A stretch of 64,000 nucleotides of DNA from NCBI RefSeq assembly GCF_001687665.2, contig NZ_CP016543.2, positions 1-64,000 on the forward strand. The letters are read 5' to 3'. This document shows, in pieces, positions 43,888 through 57,361 of the stretch. Each line of letters opens with the position of its first letter. Within the stretch, counting starts at the first letter, position 1. The translations under genes were made by a program, and so were the position numbers. This DNA comes from Planococcus donghaensis. Lineage in GTDB: Bacteria > Bacillota > Bacilli > Bacillales_A > Planococcaceae. Below the pieces are notes generated by a model that worked only from the letters and a program-made list of their open reading frames with translations, was not told the origin of the DNA and searched no databases.

Positions 43888-44356
43888 GTTTTTTTAGTTC
43901 TCGCAAATTCCGAAAAAACTGTGTTAATAATTGACCACATTCGTCAGCGAGCACATTTTCGGTTACTTGGCACTGATGATTAAAACGATCATCGTTTAGC
44001 AACCGATATAAAGAATCGACACAGCCGGCTTTGGCATCACGCGCTCCATAAACAATATGGGGAATGCGGGATTGTAAAATAGCACCCGCACACATCGGAC
44101 AAGGCTCTAACGTAACGTAAAGCTTTGTGTCTTCAAGTCGCCAATTATCGAGGTGCAGACAAGCTTGTTGAATGGCTAACAATTCAGCGTGTGTGACAGC
44201 GTTGTTTGTCGTTTCACGTAAATTATGTGCTCGTGCAATCACTTCGTCGTTATAGACGATCACAGCGCCAATCGGAACTTCGCCTTTGGCAGCTGCTTTA
44301 TTGGCTTCTTCGATCGCCAATTGCATATAAAAATGATCTTTTTCCATTCCGTTCAT
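43865..44356 (-). CDS. tadA: tRNA adenosine(34) deaminase TadA (unit 2 copy)
   Basis: Identical 163-residue protein to the unit 1 copy, with HAE (56-58) and PCPMC (85-89) zinc-site motifs. Start set by AAGGAG nine bases before the ATG. Converges on the hydrolase gene and shares its terminator. Confidence 0.94.
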   Translation of the reverse strand: MNGMEKDHFYMQLAIEEANKAAAKGEVPIGAVIVYNDEVIARAHNLRETTNNAVTHAELLAIQQACLHLDNWRLEDTKLYVTLEPCPMCAGAILQSRIPHIVYGARDAKAGCVDSLYRLLNDDRFNHQCQVTENVLADECGQLLTQFFRNLRELKKQKRKTQL

Positions 44357-44479
44357 GATGCATCGCTCCTTGAATCTAGTGTAGCATTTTCTCTTCAAGA
44401 AAAGAGTCGTGCAGACAAAAAACCCAGAACAACGTAGAATAGAGGGACCAGATACTAAACGGTGAGGAGTGATATAAGA

Positions 44480-45340
44480 ATGAAACAACACAAAAAAGAA
44501 AAGAAACTCCACTTTATTCTGCGGTATATCTTTATCTTTATAGGGGCAACAATGGCTGCAGCTGCGATTGAGTTGTTTTTAGTTCCTAACTCAATTATTG
44601 ATGGGGGCATTATTGGGATTTCGTTAATATTGAACTATTTAACTGTTATTCCTTTTGGTGTGTTAATCGTAGCGATCAATTTACCATTCCTTTATTTTGG
44701 ATATAAACATATCGGCCGGAACTTTTTCATTTCTTCTATTTTTGCGATTGTCTCATTAGCATTGATAGAAATTCCTATGCACCACATTGAACCTTTTGTA
44801 GATGACCCACTTTTAGCGACAGTCTTCGGCGGTTTGTTGCTCGGTGTTGGTGTTGGACTCGTTATTCGTAATGGTGGTGCACTGGATGGCACAGAAATTC
44901 TCGGAATTTTATTGACCAAAAAATTACCATTTTCAATCGGTGAATTTGTGATGTTTTTCAATGTCTTTATCTTTGGATGGGCTGCTTTTGTTCTCGGACT
45001 CGAGCAGGCAATGTATTCGGTTTTGACTTATTATATTGCCTCTAAAACCATTGACGTAGTCATACAAGGTCTTGATGATACGAAAGCGGTGTTGATCGTA
45101 TCAGAAGAATACGAAGAAGTCGGATCTGCTATTAATGATCGCCTTGGTCGAAGTTTTACAAAACTCCATGGTCAAGGAGGCTATTTGAATACCCCTAAGG
45201 ATGTTATTTACGTAGTCGTGACTCGTCTGGAGCTAACAAAACTCAAACAAATTGTTGCTGATGTTGATTCGAAAGCCTTTTTAACTATTATGGCCACCCA
45301 AGAAGTTCATGGTGCGACTTTTAAAGTACCTATTCATTGA
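44480..45340 (+). CDS. YitT-family membrane protein with DUF2179 domain (intact copy)
   Basis: A 286-residue protein with several hydrophobic segments in the first 180 residues (about 13-35, 47-80, 93-112, 124-142, 157-185), the YitT membrane domain with Gly-rich segments ([21 protein letters not shown]), and a soluble C-terminal DUF2179 domain (about 200-286, [20 protein letters not shown]). Function is unknown for most of this family; I do not assign one. GAGGAG precedes the ATG; an upstream in-frame GTG at 44462 is less likely. It is not at this position in Bacillus subtilis. Confidence 0.88.
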   Translation: MKQHKKEKKLHFILRYIFIFIGATMAAAAIELFLVPNSIIDGGIIGISLILNYLTVIPFGVLIVAINLPFLYFGYKHIGRNFFISSIFAIVSLALIEIPMHHIEPFVDDPLLATVFGGLLLGVGVGLVIRNGGALDGTEILGILLTKKLPFSIGEFVMFFNVFIFGWAAFVLGLEQAMYSVLTYYIASKTIDVVIQGLDDTKAVLIVSEEYEEVGSAINDRLGRSFTKLHGQGGYLNTPKDVIYVVVTRLELTKLKQIVADVDSKAFLTIMATQEVHGATFKVPIH

Positions 45341-45435
45341 TCCAATTGCGGACTTTTCACTCTACTTTTCATAGGGAGGGTGTGTTAAAATAAATGGCAT
45401 TGCAATTTACTTGAATCGAAAAAGGAGGACTTCGC

Positions 45436-46074
45436 ATGCCGGTTCCATTCATCACGGTAGAAGGTCCGATTGGTGTAGGTAAGACTTCGCTAACCAAAGC
45501 GCTCGCCAATCAAAATCAATTTCAGCTATTAAAAGAAATTGTTGACGAAAACCCGTTTTTAAATAAATTCTACGAAGATATAGAAGAGTGGAGCTTCCAG
45601 ACAGAGATGTTCTTTTTATGCAATCGCTACAAGCAACTAGCCGATATCCAAAAAAAGTTCATTTCCAATCACGAACCTGTGGTTGCGGATTACCATATCT
45701 TTAAAAACCTTATTTTTGCGAAGCGTACCTTGCCAACGGCTGAATACGCTAAGTACGAAGCTATCTATAAAATTTTAACAGTAGATATGCCGAAGCCGAA
45801 TATGGTGATTTACTTGCATGCAAGTCTAGATACGTTAATGAAACGCATCAAATTGCGTGGGCGTGAGTTTGAACAAATGATTACCCCAGAATACATGGAA
45901 CAGTTAGCTGCTGATTATCATGAGTTTATCGAACGCTTTGAACGAGAGCATCCGGAAATTCCTGTTTTGCGTTTTAATGGGGATGAAATCGATTTTGTTC
46001 AAAACAATGGCGACTTGCAACTGATCTTGGACAAAGTAGACGGAACTTTACAGAAGAGGAGTTTGACCTTATGA
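45436..46074 (+). CDS. dgk: Deoxyguanosine kinase (intact copy)
   Basis: Phosphorylates deoxyguanosine for nucleotide salvage. The 212-residue deoxynucleoside-kinase protein has the P-loop GPIGVGKTS (10-18), the DYHIFKNLIFAKRTL segment (about 85-99) and the LRGREFEQ lid region. It resembles Bacillus YaaF (Dgk) more than YaaG. AAGGAGG precedes the ATG. The stop codon overlaps the dck start (ATGA), so the pair is translationally coupled. The last dozen residues (DGTLQKRSLTL) are poorly conserved; the base order there (GACGGAACTTT) differs from unit 1. Confidence 0.93.
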   Translation: MPVPFITVEGPIGVGKTSLTKALANQNQFQLLKEIVDENPFLNKFYEDIEEWSFQTEMFFLCNRYKQLADIQKKFISNHEPVVADYHIFKNLIFAKRTLPTAEYAKYEAIYKILTVDMPKPNMVIYLHASLDTLMKRIKLRGREFEQMITPEYMEQLAADYHEFIERFEREHPEIPVLRFNGDEIDFVQNNGDLQLILDKVDGTLQKRSLTL

Positions 46075-46739
46075 ATTTACGCGAAAAATACGGCATTCCA
46101 CAAAATGCAGTAATTACAATAGCCGGCACAGTAGGTGTGGGAAAATCCACCATGACAAAAGCGTTGGCAGATGCATTGCAATTCCGCACATCGTTTGAAA
46201 ATGTTGATACGAACCCATATTTAGATTTGTTTTATGAAGATTTTGAGAAGTGGAGTTTCCATTTACAAATTTATTTCCTGGCTGAACGTTTTAAAGAACA
46301 GAAACGGATGTTTGAATATGGTGGTGGGTTTATCCAAGACCGTTCCATCTATGAAGATACCGGGATTTTTGCGAAAATGCATTGGGATAAAGGCACGATG
46401 AACAAAGTGGACTACGAAACGTACACGAATTTGTTTGAAGCAATGGTGATGACACCTTATTTCCCACATCCAGATTTGTTGATTTACTTGGAAGGATCGA
46501 TTGAAGATATTCTTTCACGTATACAAGAACGCGGACGTGCTATGGAACAGCAAACGCCAGTGGATTACTGGTTGGAAATGCATCAGCGCTATGAAAGCTG
46601 GATCAATTCGTTTAACGGTTGTCCGGTATTGCGATTAAACATCAACGATTACGATTTAATGAAGAACCCAGAGTGTTCGGAACAAATTGTTGAACGCATT
46701 GGTGATTTTATGCAACAAACTTCTATTCTTCGCAAATAA
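46071..46739 (+). CDS. dck: Deoxycytidine/deoxyadenosine kinase (intact copy)
   Basis: Phosphorylates deoxycytidine and deoxyadenosine in salvage. The 222-residue protein has the P-loop GTVGVGKST (19-27), WSFHLQIYFLAERFKEQK, the substrate motif FIQDRSIYEDTGIFAK and the lid QERGRAMEQQTPVDYW. It matches Bacillus YaaG (Dck). AGAGGAG lies eight bases upstream of the ATG, within dgk. A terminator follows. Confidence 0.94.
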   Translation: MNLREKYGIPQNAVITIAGTVGVGKSTMTKALADALQFRTSFENVDTNPYLDLFYEDFEKWSFHLQIYFLAERFKEQKRMFEYGGGFIQDRSIYEDTGIFAKMHWDKGTMNKVDYETYTNLFEAMVMTPYFPHPDLLIYLEGSIEDILSRIQERGRAMEQQTPVDYWLEMHQRYESWINSFNGCPVLRLNINDYDLMKNPECSEQIVERIGDFMQQTSILRK

Positions 46740-46741
46740 AC

Positions 46742-46772
46742 AAACCCCTTGAGTTTTTGCTCAAGGGGTTTT
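46742..46772 (+). terminator. Terminator after dck (unit 2)
   Basis: AACCCCTTGAG / CTCAAGGGGTT hairpin with T tail. Confidence 0.88.
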
Positions 46773-46804
46773 AACTATTTCCCGGGAAATATAAAAAGAG
46801 ACAT

Positions 46805-46836
46805 AAAAAACCCGGAAGGCGAGAGCCTTCCGGGTT
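46805..46836 (-). terminator. Terminator for tRNA-Ser, minus strand (unit 2)
   Basis: CCCGGAAGGC / GCCTTCCGGG stem with GAGA loop and six Ts on the minus strand. Confidence 0.85.
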
Positions 46837-46871
46837 GCTATATCGAAGTTATGTATAAGTTAAATTAAAAA

Positions 46872-46964
46872 TGGAGGAGGAAGAGGGATTCGAACCCCCG
46901 CGGGATTTGACTCCCCTGTCGGTTTTCAAGACCGATCCCTTCAGCCAAACTTGGGTATTCCTCC
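46872..46964 (-). tRNA. tRNA-Ser(UGA), intact copy
   Basis: A 93-base type II tRNA: acceptor GGAGGAA / TTCCTCC, D arm with AAGTTTGGCTGAAGGG, anticodon stem TCGGT / ACCGA with loop CTTGAAA (anticodon TGA), long variable arm, T arm GGGGGTTCGAATCCCTC, and encoded CCA. It should read UCA and UCG/UCU serine codons by wobble. The discriminator base 73 reads T, where bacterial serine tRNAs usually have G; the same base is present in the unit 1 copy. Confidence 0.95.
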
Positions 46965-47220
46965 GTGTAAGACAAGAATTAATTTATCATGGATGAATAA
47001 TAACTGTCAACAGTTTTTGATGTTTTTTTAAATTTATTTTAAAAAACCTTATTGGGTGTGCAAAAGAACAGTATCAATAACAAGTTTAGAAAATAAATCT
47101 GTCTTTCTTGAATTGGGAGTACGAAGCCAAAGTATTTAACATTAGAAAGTGGAAATTGAACAAAGTACTGACTTGAACTCTAGGAATAAAAAGAAATTCT
47201 CACTAAATGATGGTTACGGA

Positions 47221-47249
47221 TTGATTTTTCGAAGATTAATTCGTATACT
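47221..47249 (+). promoter_or_regulatory. Promoter of SRP RNA (unit 2)
   Basis: TTGATT (47221-47226), 17-base spacer, TATACT (47244-47249). Confidence 0.8.
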
Positions 47250-47255
47250 AGTAAA

Positions 47256-47527
47256 TGCCGTGCTAGGTGGGAAGATAGCGGTGTCCTGTAACCTGCAATC
47301 CGCTTTAGCAGGACTGAATTCCTTTCTGAGGCTGTTTGTATGTAAGGTCTGCCTCTTGCACGTAGTGTTGACATCTGGGTCCTGCGCAATGGGATCCCAT
47401 GAACCATGTCAGGTCCGGAAGGAAGCAGCATTAAGTGGAACATTCCATGTGCCGCGGGATCGCCTAGATCGAGCCAACGACAAGGGTAACGCTTATGTAC
47501 AGCAGTCGAAGAAAGGTGCACGGCAAA
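47256..47527 (+). ncRNA. ffs: Signal recognition particle RNA (large Gram-positive type, unit 2)
   Basis: Identical in appearance to 26650-26921: helix 8 core around ATGTCAGGTCCGGAAGGAAG, 5' GCCGTGCTAGG and 3' GTGCACGGC paired as the Alu-domain ends. No difference between copies was noticed although it lies opposite the lesion-rich part of unit 1. Confidence 0.95.
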
Positions 47528-47540
47528 AATTCGTAATTTC

Positions 47541-47577
47541 AAACCTGTCCGCTCTCGTAGCGGGCAGGTTTTTTTAT
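47541..47577 (+). terminator. Terminator of SRP RNA (unit 2)
   Basis: CCTGTCCGCT / AGCGGGCAGG stem followed by a T run. Confidence 0.88.
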
Positions 47578-47688
47578 TTTCTGAGTTGCAGAATCGTCAC
47601 GTGAATCGTAGGGAATCGTTCAGAAAAACCTGTCTTTTATGGTATAATGACAGGACGAAAAACAGATTCTTCAAAAGGAGAGAACAAG

Positions 47689-49422
47689 TTGGCGTATCAA
47701 GCTTTTTACCGTGTTTACAGACCTCAGTCCTTTTCTGAAATGACAGGTCAAACGCATGTCAAACAAACCCTTCAAAATGCTCTCCTTTACAATAAGACAA
47801 CACATGCTTATTTGTTCTCGGGACCAAGAGGGACAGGGAAAACCAGTGCCGCTAAAATATTCGCAAAAGCGTTAAACTGCGAACAAGCTCCAACGGCGGA
47901 ACCTTGTAATGAATGTACTTCTTGCAGAAGCATTAATGAAGGATCTAATACCGACGTGATTGAATTCGATGCGGCTTCCAATTCTCGAGTAGAAGAGATG
48001 CGGGAAATCATTGAAAAAGTTCGGTTTTCACCGGCCAACTCACGTTTTAAAATTTATATTATCGATGAAGTGCACATGTTATCAAATAGCGCCTTTAACG
48101 CGTTGTTGAAAACATTAGAAGAACCACCAGAACATGTGGTCTTCATCTTAGCGACAACAGAACCTCACAAACTGCCATTGACGATTATTTCTCGCTGTCA
48201 GCGCTTTGATTTTAAATCCCATACGCAAGTGGACATTGTTTCCCGTATGGTAGAAGTGTTAATAGATGCAGATATTCCTTATAACGAACAAGTGCTTAAA
48301 ATTATTGCACAAGCTGCAGCAGGTGGAATGCGTGATGCCCTGAGTTTACTAGACCAAGTTGTCTCGTTTAGTGGAGATGAAATGACGGTTGAAGACGCAT
48401 TACTCGTAACAGGTTCTGTGAGTCAAGATGTCTTTTACGGCATCGCAGAAGCGTTACTCGCCAAAGACATCGGTCAAGCTTTAACGTTATTGGAACAATT
48501 GGTGCGAGACGGCAAAGATCCTGTGCGATTAGTTGAAGATTTCATTACTTTCTTCCGTGATTTGCTATTGATTCAAACAGCACCTGATCTCCATGACATG
48601 TTAGAGTTGGCAGCGCACGAACCACGTTTTGAAGAGTTGGCTAATCGATTCGAGCCGTCAACGCTTTATAACTGGATTGAAATTTTATCGAAAACGCAGC
48701 AAGAAATGCGCTTTTCAAACCATACCAAAATTTACATGGAAACAGCTTTGCTGAAAATGGCACAAGCAGACGTTCCGGCACAAAGCGCGGCTTCAGCTGC
48801 ATCACCTGAACTAGAAGCAAAAGTGATCCAGTTGGAAAATTTGGTGCGTGAATTGCAGCAGCAAGTGAAAAATGGAGCAGGAGGCGGCGCACAAGCAGCG
48901 CCGACTGAGCAGAAAAAACGTCAACGCGTACAAAGTAGCTTTAAAATACCAACTGGACGCATTCAAGATGTTTTAAGAAATGCGACAAAAGCAGATATTC
49001 AAGCAATTAAAACCAATTGGGCAACTGTCATGAATCAATTGCAGCGGTCACATTCGGCTTTATTGAATGATGCGGAGCCAGTAGCGGCATCGGCGGATGC
49101 ATTTGTGTTAAAATTCAAGTATGATATTCATTGCCAGATGGCTTCTGAAAACCAAACCTTTGCTGCGACATTCAGCCAGTTGCTGGAGCAGTATGCGGGC
49201 AAAGCATATACACCGGTTTTCGTACCAGATGCCAGTTGGCTGAAAATCCGTGAAGAATTTATTAAACAGAGCGGGTTAAAGTCAGGCACTGAAGAAAAGC
49301 AGTCAGAGTCTGAAGAAGAAAATCCGTTTTCGGGTGATGGGGCAGTAGCGGAAGAAGATCCGTTTATCTCAGAAGCCGAGCGTCTTTTCGGAAAAGACTT
49401 TGTCGAAGTTCATGATGATTAA
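47689..49422 (+). CDS. dnaX: DNA polymerase III gamma/tau subunit (intact copy)
   Basis: DnaX is the ATPase of the clamp loader and, as tau, links polymerases at the fork. From TTG 47689 (577 residues) it has Walker A GPRGTGKT (45-52), a zinc site (Cys64, 73, 76, 79), DEVHM (126-130), the SRC sensor (TIISRCQRFDF), the collar domain, and an Ala/Gln-rich linker (about 375-430). The TTG is chosen because AAAGGAG precedes it and the N-terminus MAYQAFYRVYRPQSF matches the family; an upstream in-frame ATG at 47647 has no ribosome-binding site. ebfC and recR follow as an operon. Confidence 0.97.
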   Translation: MAYQAFYRVYRPQSFSEMTGQTHVKQTLQNALLYNKTTHAYLFSGPRGTGKTSAAKIFAKALNCEQAPTAEPCNECTSCRSINEGSNTDVIEFDAASNSRVEEMREIIEKVRFSPANSRFKIYIIDEVHMLSNSAFNALLKTLEEPPEHVVFILATTEPHKLPLTIISRCQRFDFKSHTQVDIVSRMVEVLIDADIPYNEQVLKIIAQAAAGGMRDALSLLDQVVSFSGDEMTVEDALLVTGSVSQDVFYGIAEALLAKDIGQALTLLEQLVRDGKDPVRLVEDFITFFRDLLLIQTAPDLHDMLELAAHEPRFEELANRFEPSTLYNWIEILSKTQQEMRFSNHTKIYMETALLKMAQADVPAQSAASAASPELEAKVIQLENLVRELQQQVKNGAGGGAQAAPTEQKKRQRVQSSFKIPTGRIQDVLRNATKADIQAIKTNWATVMNQLQRSHSALLNDAEPVAASADAFVLKFKYDIHCQMASENQTFAATFSQLLEQYAGKAYTPVFVPDASWLKIREEFIKQSGLKSGTEEKQSESEEENPFSGDGAVAEEDPFISEAERLFGKDFVEVHDD

Positions 49423-49449
49423 AATGAAAATTCTAAGGAGGAACTAATT

Positions 49450-49770
49450 ATGCGCGGTGGAGGAAATATGCAAGGCATGATGAAACAAATGCAAAAAATG
49501 CAAAAAGAAATGGCAGTGGCTCAAGAAGAGCTTGGAACATTAAAGTTTGAAGGATCAGCAGGAGGCGGTATGGTCAAAGTTACTGTATCCGGTCATAAAG
49601 AAGTATTGGATATCGTTCTTGATCCAACAGTAGTGGACCCAGAAGATGTTGAAATGTTACAAGATCTTTTAGTTGTTGCGACAAACGAAGCGTTTAAAAA
49701 AGCGGATGAACATGCGAATTCCACAATGGGGAAATTCACGAAGGGCTTAAATCTCCCGGGCATGTTCTAG
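49450..49770 (+). CDS. ebfC: Nucleoid-associated protein EbfC/YbaB (intact copy)
   Basis: A 106-residue DNA-binding protein (YaaK) with the Met/Gln/Lys-rich N-terminal helix ([13 protein letters not shown]) and the conserved [17 protein letters not shown]. Family members bind DNA as tweezer-like dimers; a precise role is not settled. It sits 27 bases after dnaX and 12 before recR, the universal dnaX-ebfC-recR arrangement. AAGGAGG precedes the ATG. Confidence 0.94.
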   Translation: MRGGGNMQGMMKQMQKMQKEMAVAQEELGTLKFEGSAGGGMVKVTVSGHKEVLDIVLDPTVVDPEDVEMLQDLLVVATNEAFKKADEHANSTMGKFTKGLNLPGMF

Positions 49771-49782
49771 GAGGTAAACTAG

Positions 49783-50379
49783 ATGCATTATCCAGAACCC
49801 ATTTCGAAATTAATGGAGAGTTTTATGAAATTGCCAGGAATCGGGCCAAAAACAGCGGCCCGTCTGGCGTTTTTTGTTCTTGGCATGAAAGAGGATACAG
49901 TGCTTGATTTTGCAAAGGCATTAGTCGATGCAAAGCGAAACTTAAGCTTTTGTTCGGTTTGCGGCCATATTACCGATGTGGATCCTTGTCATATTTGTCA
50001 AGACCAACAACGGGACCGTACGACAATTTGTGTAGTGCAAGATCCGAAAGATGTTATTGCGATGGAAAAGATGCGTGATTACAAAGGCTTGTATCATGTT
50101 TTGCAAGGAGCGATTTCTCCAATGGATGGAGTTGGCCCTGAAGACATCAATGTGCCATCTTTACTGAAACGCCTTCAAGATGAAGAGGTAGAAGAGTTGA
50201 TCTTAGCTACCAACCCGACAATTGAAGGAGAAGCAACAGCCATGTACATTTCTCGTCTCGTAAGACCGTCTGGAATTAGAACAACTCGAATTGCCCACGG
50301 ACTTCCAGTAGGTGGAGATTTAGAGTATGCCGATGAAGTGACGTTGTCGAAAGCGTTAGAAGGTCGAAGAGAGCTTTAA
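49783..50379 (+). CDS. recR: Recombination protein RecR (intact copy)
   Basis: The 198-residue protein has the helix-hairpin-helix [11 protein letters not shown] (17-27), the Cys4 zinc finger (57, 60, 69, 72) and the TOPRIM domain (about 80-175), ending with the family-typical [18 protein letters not shown] lies before the ATG, overlapping the end of ebfC. With RecF (2991-4103) and RecO it loads RecA at single-strand gaps. Confidence 0.97.
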   Translation: MHYPEPISKLMESFMKLPGIGPKTAARLAFFVLGMKEDTVLDFAKALVDAKRNLSFCSVCGHITDVDPCHICQDQQRDRTTICVVQDPKDVIAMEKMRDYKGLYHVLQGAISPMDGVGPEDINVPSLLKRLQDEEVEELILATNPTIEGEATAMYISRLVRPSGIRTTRIAHGLPVGGDLEYADEVTLSKALEGRREL

Positions 50380-50614
50380 TAGTAAAGTACCTATTTTAAA
50401 CTTCCGTGAAATTGGAAAATATTCTGACATATTATGTTTTGGCTATAATTGTTAGAGAAGTAGTTTATCTAGTATATATAGAGAGAAAAAGAAGTTGGGT
50501 TAAAACGGCTTTTTATAAGTGATTAAAACAACTTCTTTTTTTAGCTCTTATATAGAAGGAAACCGCAGTCTATTGATTAATGTTTTATAAATATAATTTT
50601 ATTTACCAAAAGTG
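50380..50614. other. recR to rRNA operon 3 intergenic region
   Basis: No gene, and no yaaL or bofA as in Bacillus subtilis. It has a TATAAT at 50444-50449 with a poor -35, which could be an additional rRNA promoter, and an inverted repeat (AAGAAGTTG at about 50489 and CAACTTCTT at about 50529) followed by Ts, a likely recR terminator. The main rRNA promoter follows. Confidence 0.65.
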
Positions 50615-50643
50615 TTGACAGTCTGAAGTATATGCTTTAGTAT
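50615..50643 (+). promoter_or_regulatory. rRNA operon 3 promoter
   Basis: TTGACA (50615-50620), 17-base spacer, TAGTAT (50638-50643). Confidence 0.8.
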
Positions 50644-50840
50644 CATAGGAGTCGTCAAGAACGACACAATAACTTGAAACAAACTGAACCTTGAAAACTG
50701 AACAGCAAAACGTCAACAAACAGCAACGGCCGCGCAAAACGGCCCGCGCAAAACTTACTGATCAGCGTTATGCAGATCAAAGCGAATCGTGCGTCTTCGG
50801 ACGGCGATACGCCAGCAGTATTGAGCAATCAACACTACTC

Positions 50841-52398
<1,558 letters not shown>

Positions 52399-52596
52399 AT
52401 AAATTCGGAACCGGGCGCCTAGCGCTCCGGGGTTGACGTTTTGCGTTCAGTTTTGAAGGTTCACCTTCAGGCGGCAACGCCTTTTTTTGTGACTTTCAAC
52501 AACTTGTTCTTTGAAAACTGGATAAAACGACATTGAAACAAATGCAAGAAATTCAAGTACGCGTGACATTTTGTCACAACTTTTTAATTAACCATT

Positions 52597-55527
<2,931 letters not shown>

Positions 55528-55603
55528 AAAACCATGTACACGAAGACTTGCCCGTTCCAATGTCGTTTATCCAGTTTTGAGTGAACAAGCACTCAACCAA
55601 ATA

Positions 55604-55720
<117 letters not shown>

Positions 55721-55734
55721 CATAAAAAGAAAGG

Positions 55735-55764
55735 CGTTACCGATTCCGGTAACGGCTTTTTTTG
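55735..55764 (+). terminator. Terminator of rRNA operon 3
   Basis: CGTTACCG / CGGTAACG stem and seven Ts, as in the other operons, although the link from 5S differs by several bases. Confidence 0.9.
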
Positions 55765-55835
55765 TGTTTGAAGAAAATTAATAAAAAAGAACAGTCTAGT
55801 CTTTTGAGTTCAAAACCACGATTTCCAGACGGAAT

Positions 55836-55844
55836 TGTTATAAT
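55836..55844 (+). promoter_or_regulatory. Extended -10 promoter of the decarboxylase gene
   Basis: TGTTATAAT matches the extended -10 consensus TGNTATAAT, 33 bases before the start codon. No clear -35 is seen, which is acceptable for this promoter class. Confidence 0.6.
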
Positions 55845-55877
55845 AGAATCAATTAATCAATGTGAGGATGAAAGTTT

Positions 55878-57320
55878 ATGACGCAACGACGTCCGATTGT
55901 AGATGCTTTAATTCAATTTCAAAAAAAACAACCGATTTCTTTCCATGTACCGGGACATAAGCACGGAATACTATCGGGTTTACCAAAAGAAATTCACCCC
56001 GCACTGTCCTATGATTTAACAGAATTAACAGGGCTAGACGACCTTCATTATCCAGAAGGTGTGATTCAAGAAGCCCAGCTTTTATTGGCAGAGGCTTATG
56101 GGGCCAAAGAGAGCTTTTTACTAATCAATGGTTCAACTGTAGGGAATTTGGCGATGATCCATGCGGCATGTAGAGAAGGCGACGTGGTGATTGTTCAGCG
56201 CAATTCTCACAAGTCAATTTTCCATGCCTTAGAACTTGCTCATGTGCGTCCTGTATATGTCGCACCACAATGGGACGAATATTCTATGACGGCTGCTGCA
56301 GTGTCTCTAAAAGCAATTAAAACGGCAATTGAAGCATATCCTGAGGCAAAGGCAGTCGTGCTCACTTATCCGAATTATTATGGGGTTGTTTCGGATGAAC
56401 TTTCTGAAATTATCTCCTTATGTCATGAAAAAGACATTGCGGTTTTGGTAGATGAAGCACACGGTGCTCATTTTCAGGCAGGAGCGCCGTTTCCAGTTTC
56501 AGCACTCGAGTTAGGGGCAGACGTTGTCGTGCAATCAGCGCATAAAACTTTACCCGCTATGACTATGGGGTCATTTTTACATAGGGGTAGCAATCGTGTA
56601 AGTGGGAAAAGAATTCAAAAGTATTTGCGAATGTTTCAATCGAGCAGTCCCTCTTATTTGATATTGGCGTCTTTAGATGATGCACGGGCTTATCTTCAAA
56701 GTTATTCGCCACCCGATATTCGATCATTTAATGAAAAGCGTGAACGTTTTTTAAGCAGTTTACGGATGATTCCACAATTACTCGTAGTCGAATCGGATGA
56801 TCCGTTAAAAATTATGTTGCGTGTGGCTCATCATAGTGGCTACCAGCTAAAAGAAAAGCTAGAACAAGTTGGTATTGAAGCTGAATTAGCTGACCCGTTT
56901 CAAGTATTGTTGATTTTGCCTTTATTAAAACAGCGTCATGCGTATCCGTTTGCGGAAATTCGCAGTCGTTTAAAAGAGGCAGTAGCGATGCTTGAAAGAG
57001 AAGATAGACAAGTAACAACAATAGAGGTTAAACAGATAGCTGATGTAACAGTGCCAGAGTTCTCTTTTGAAGAAATCGATTTAGCCGACCAAGAATGGGT
57101 ATCTTACACACAAATTATTGGGCGCATTGCAGCAGGAATGGTGATACCTTACCCACCGGGGATTCCGTTAATTGTGGCTGGGGAAAAATGGACCATGCTT
57201 AAAGTAGAAGAATTAATGAATCACCTTGCTACAAATGCCCAAATTCAAGGTGACCATCGTTTAGCTTTTAAGCAATTGCCGGTTCTGATGCAAGACACTG
57301 AAGTAGTAAGCAACGTATAA
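55878..57320 (+). CDS. Orn/Lys/Arg decarboxylase family protein (YaaO-like)
   Basis: A PLP-dependent fold-type I decarboxylase of the Orn/Lys/Arg group, 480 residues. It has the N-terminal HVPGHKHG (23-30), DEAHGAH (192-198) and the PLP-binding Lys223 in SAHKTLPAMTMGSF, then the C-terminal domain with PYPPGIPL. In Bacillus subtilis the same position near tmk is held by yaaO, whose substrate is not firmly established; arginine, lysine or ornithine cannot be told apart here. GTGAGGATGAAAG provides the ribosome-binding site. It begins the unique region after the duplication. Confidence 0.88.
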   Translation: MTQRRPIVDALIQFQKKQPISFHVPGHKHGILSGLPKEIHPALSYDLTELTGLDDLHYPEGVIQEAQLLLAEAYGAKESFLLINGSTVGNLAMIHAACREGDVVIVQRNSHKSIFHALELAHVRPVYVAPQWDEYSMTAAAVSLKAIKTAIEAYPEAKAVVLTYPNYYGVVSDELSEIISLCHEKDIAVLVDEAHGAHFQAGAPFPVSALELGADVVVQSAHKTLPAMTMGSFLHRGSNRVSGKRIQKYLRMFQSSSPSYLILASLDDARAYLQSYSPPDIRSFNEKRERFLSSLRMIPQLLVVESDDPLKIMLRVAHHSGYQLKEKLEQVGIEAELADPFQVLLILPLLKQRHAYPFAEIRSRLKEAVAMLEREDRQVTTIEVKQIADVTVPEFSFEEIDLADQEWVSYTQIIGRIAAGMVIPYPPGIPLIVAGEKWTMLKVEELMNHLATNAQIQGDHRLAFKQLPVLMQDTEVVSNV

Positions 57321-57361
57321 AAGGGTATACTAAAGCATCAACTAGGATGAGGAGGGTTTTC